NCBI RefSeq assembly: GCF_018991925.1
Contig: NW_024720773.1
Span: forward strand, 1,045,661 to 1,109,660
Length of the DNA stretch: 64,000 bases
Reading direction: 5' to 3'
From: Homarus americanus
Lineage: Eukaryota; Arthropoda; Malacostraca; Decapoda; Nephropidae
Part shown: in pieces, positions 62,306 to 64,000 of the stretch
Layout of the letters: each line of letters begins with the position of its first letter
How positions within the stretch are numbered: the first letter of the stretch is position 1
Notes under the pieces: model-generated
Told to the model about the DNA's origin: nothing
What the model saw: the letters and a program-made list of their open reading frames with translations, nothing else
The model's database searches: none
Made by a program: the position numbers and the translations under genes

Positions 62306-63190
62306 GGTGTACCTTCAGTAGTGTTTCAAACTCTTCTCTCTTATCAAGGAACGTGTCAGTATTAGTGTACATGACATTCAAGCCAGAATTTGTTCTCGGT
62401 AACGTCTCTGCTCTTAGTAGTAACTCCGGCCCCCTTCCATTCTCAGAAGCTGCGGCATTTGCTAAAGACACTGTATTTTGCAGGGTGTGGTTAGAAATGT
62501 CAGTGTTTACACGGCGCTCGCCTCCTCCCGGCTGGTAGGCGGAGCTGGTGCCACCTCCCTGGTGGGGATAGAGCAGGTGGAGGGTGCACTGCTGCCCACT
62601 GGCTCTGTGTCAGCACACTTGCTTCCACTACCCTCCCCCTGAATATAACCCATGTACACCCATCTCCGTTCCTCCTTGACTCCTCCCTCTTCTACTTCAA
62701 GTCCTGCAGGAGCTTCTTGTTCTGTTCCCTCTGCATTACCGTGCAATGTGGGTGAATGAATACACTTCGAAATGCCTCGCTCCTTGCTAAGTTTTTTGCC
62801 TGCCGAATAACCTCCCATTTCTCCTCCTCACTGACTAGTGTGGATCCTGAGGGGGCGAGGCTTATCCCTCTGCTTTTGTCCCAGCCTCCTCACATCCTGA
62901 GGGGTTGATGGCATCTTCAGAACCTCTGTACAAGTATTCTTAAACTGCATCTTATCATGTGTTATCCTACTCTCAGTTCCCTCCACCTGGTTCTCAGGGA
63001 CTCCAAAAACTACTACATTGTTCATGCGCTGGAAACGTTCCCGTTTTTCCTCCTCTCCCTAAACAGTAGGTCCGCTAATTGTCATTTCTTCGACGCACTT
63101 CTTCAGAGTACTTAGCTGGTGTAGAACCTGTTCTGATCCTGCATTACTCTCCGCCACCTCCCGTGGCCGTGTTATGGCCTCAGCACACTT
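62306..63190 (-). pseudogene. L2-like LINE ORF1 C-terminus and endonuclease start, right side of Ty3-D
   Basis: Reading 63190 to 62306: coiled-coil end (VAESNAGSEQVL-like, about 63130-63180), NNVVVFGVPENQVEGTESRI and DVRRLGQKQRDKPRPLRIHT (63025-62828), then GYSAGKKLSKERGISKCIHS and a Pro/Glu-rich tail (62818-62507), then a segment with GLNVMYTNTDTFLDKREEF (62400-62306), where the endonuclease begins. The LG...RPRPLRI block is the RNA-binding C-terminal region of L2/L1-type ORF1. Multiple frame changes. The endonuclease continues at 46333. Confidence 0.72.
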
Positions 63191-64000
63191 AGTTGTTTCT
63201 TTTGATTTGATATTTGCATATTTTGCTTTACTTGTGATATTTAATGTACTTTTTTAGCTAACTTAATCAATACTGAATGTAAATGTCATTAAATTACTTA
63301 TTTTATATGATAATCTTCTTATCCCTTTCATAACTTTAATTTGTCTGTCACAAACAGTGATTCTTGTGTGTGTGCTCCTTACTTGATGCATCCACGTATT
63401 TCTACCCCTAAATTATTCACTCTGTATTTTTACTTGTCAACTTTGCCTTTCCTCAATATTGTGGGTAGCAAGGAGGGACATCACAGTATGTATGTATGTA
63501 TATATGTATGTGGCCAATATTACCCAGTTTCCCTCAGGAACAACATTGTATATATACGTTTTCTACAAGTCTCGCTGAACAGAGAGAACATTAAGATAGG
63601 AGAGACTTACCTGGTGGTCAACACAGTACAGTACAGTACAGTAGACACTCAGCAATATCTTTGTAACCGCCCAATGAGCGACTGTTGGATAATGAGACCC
63701 TTGCACGTAGGACTCGATTGTTCATTATTCGGTCAAAACCTGCTGAGTACAAATTACATATGTTACATATGAGATAATTAATTCATTCGTACGTTCCTTC
63801 ACTATTAACAACTACATATGACATATTTGAGTAGAGTGGGGTGTTAAACCATATAAAAAACTTACGTGTTTCGGGTCTAATGTAGGACTTATTCGCACCC
63901 TGACTTGTTAGCTCACTGGACGGCTAGAGACTGTCTTCTGAACCCCACAGGGAGCGAGTCAGCCCGAGGCGAGGGCCATCTGTTTCACATTTAACATCTC
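63191..64000. other. No gene recognised
   Basis: AT-rich sequence with a TATG microsatellite (63488-63512) and a short ACAGTACAGTACAGTACAGT word (63623-63643), the same motif as the satellite at 1-6797. The minus or plus frames here have no recognised domain. Confidence 0.5.

Noticed and set aside
63623..63643. New satellite array at the right end
   Set aside because: Only about 20 bp of the motif; too short to call an array, mentioned only as a seed.

Overview
This window is eukaryotic genomic DNA made almost entirely of repeats and transposable elements. I found no supportable host protein gene, rRNA, tRNA or CRISPR array. The mix of many L2/CR1-type LINEs, I/Jockey-type LINEs with CCHC-knuckle ORF1 proteins, several Ty3/gypsy lineages, Tigger-like and hAT-like DNA elements, ATT microsatellites and a very long short-motif satellite suggests a large, repeat-rich arthropod genome. 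A decapod crustacean is my best guess. That is inference; no host gene fixes the taxon. Two assembly gaps of N are present (4955-5052 and 39464-39563).

Layout. 1-2668 and 5053-6797: a satellite built from ACAGT-like units with a local higher-order period of about 57 bp, interrupted by a Tigger/pogo-like element (3158-4954, right end in the gap). 6798-10145: a decayed hAT transposase, a dispersed repeat in two diverged copies, and a 26-bp minisatellite. 10861-17506: the 3' end of a CR1/L2 LINE, then a three-layer nest: a gypsy LTR split by an I/Jockey LINE, itself split by a solo LTR of a different gypsy family. 17507-23568: a near-perfect inverted repeat with a hammerhead-like core, L2 pieces, a solo LTR, a CR1-like 3' end and a Tigger-like 3' end. 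23569-32293: a Ty3/gypsy element (Ty3-A) with the rare Gmr1-like gene order Gag-PR-IN-RT-RH. Its Gag is split by a very young element (Ty3-B, 27105-31200) that keeps Gag, protease and integrase in one frame but has lost RT and RNase H. 32294-39110: more L2 ends, a putative 1.08-kb solo LTR, a TRIM-like element with 650-bp LTRs, and a hAT-like foldback element. 40237-44390: a second I/Jockey LINE with an intact ORF1. 46334-62305: a 16-kb gypsy insertion (Ty3-D) with 2.33-kb LTRs, one LTR holding a solo LTR and the other a complete 5.7-kb gypsy element (Ty3-C). Ty3-D itself sits inside an L2 LINE whose two halves lie at 46166-46333 and 62306-63190.

How it fits together. Most insertions can be dated relative to each other, because target-site duplications are visible and several empty sites survive in paralogous copies inside the window. 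The main candidates for novelty are: Ty3-B, a Gag-PR-IN element without RT; Ty3-A, Gmr1-like order with integrase mostly deleted and a YLED motif in RT; the TRIM-like element; and the giant-LTR nest. Nearly every coding region is a relic. The longest intact frames are Ty3-B Gag-PR-IN (956 codons), Ty3-C Gag-PR (630 codons) and the ORF1 of the second LINE (479 codons).
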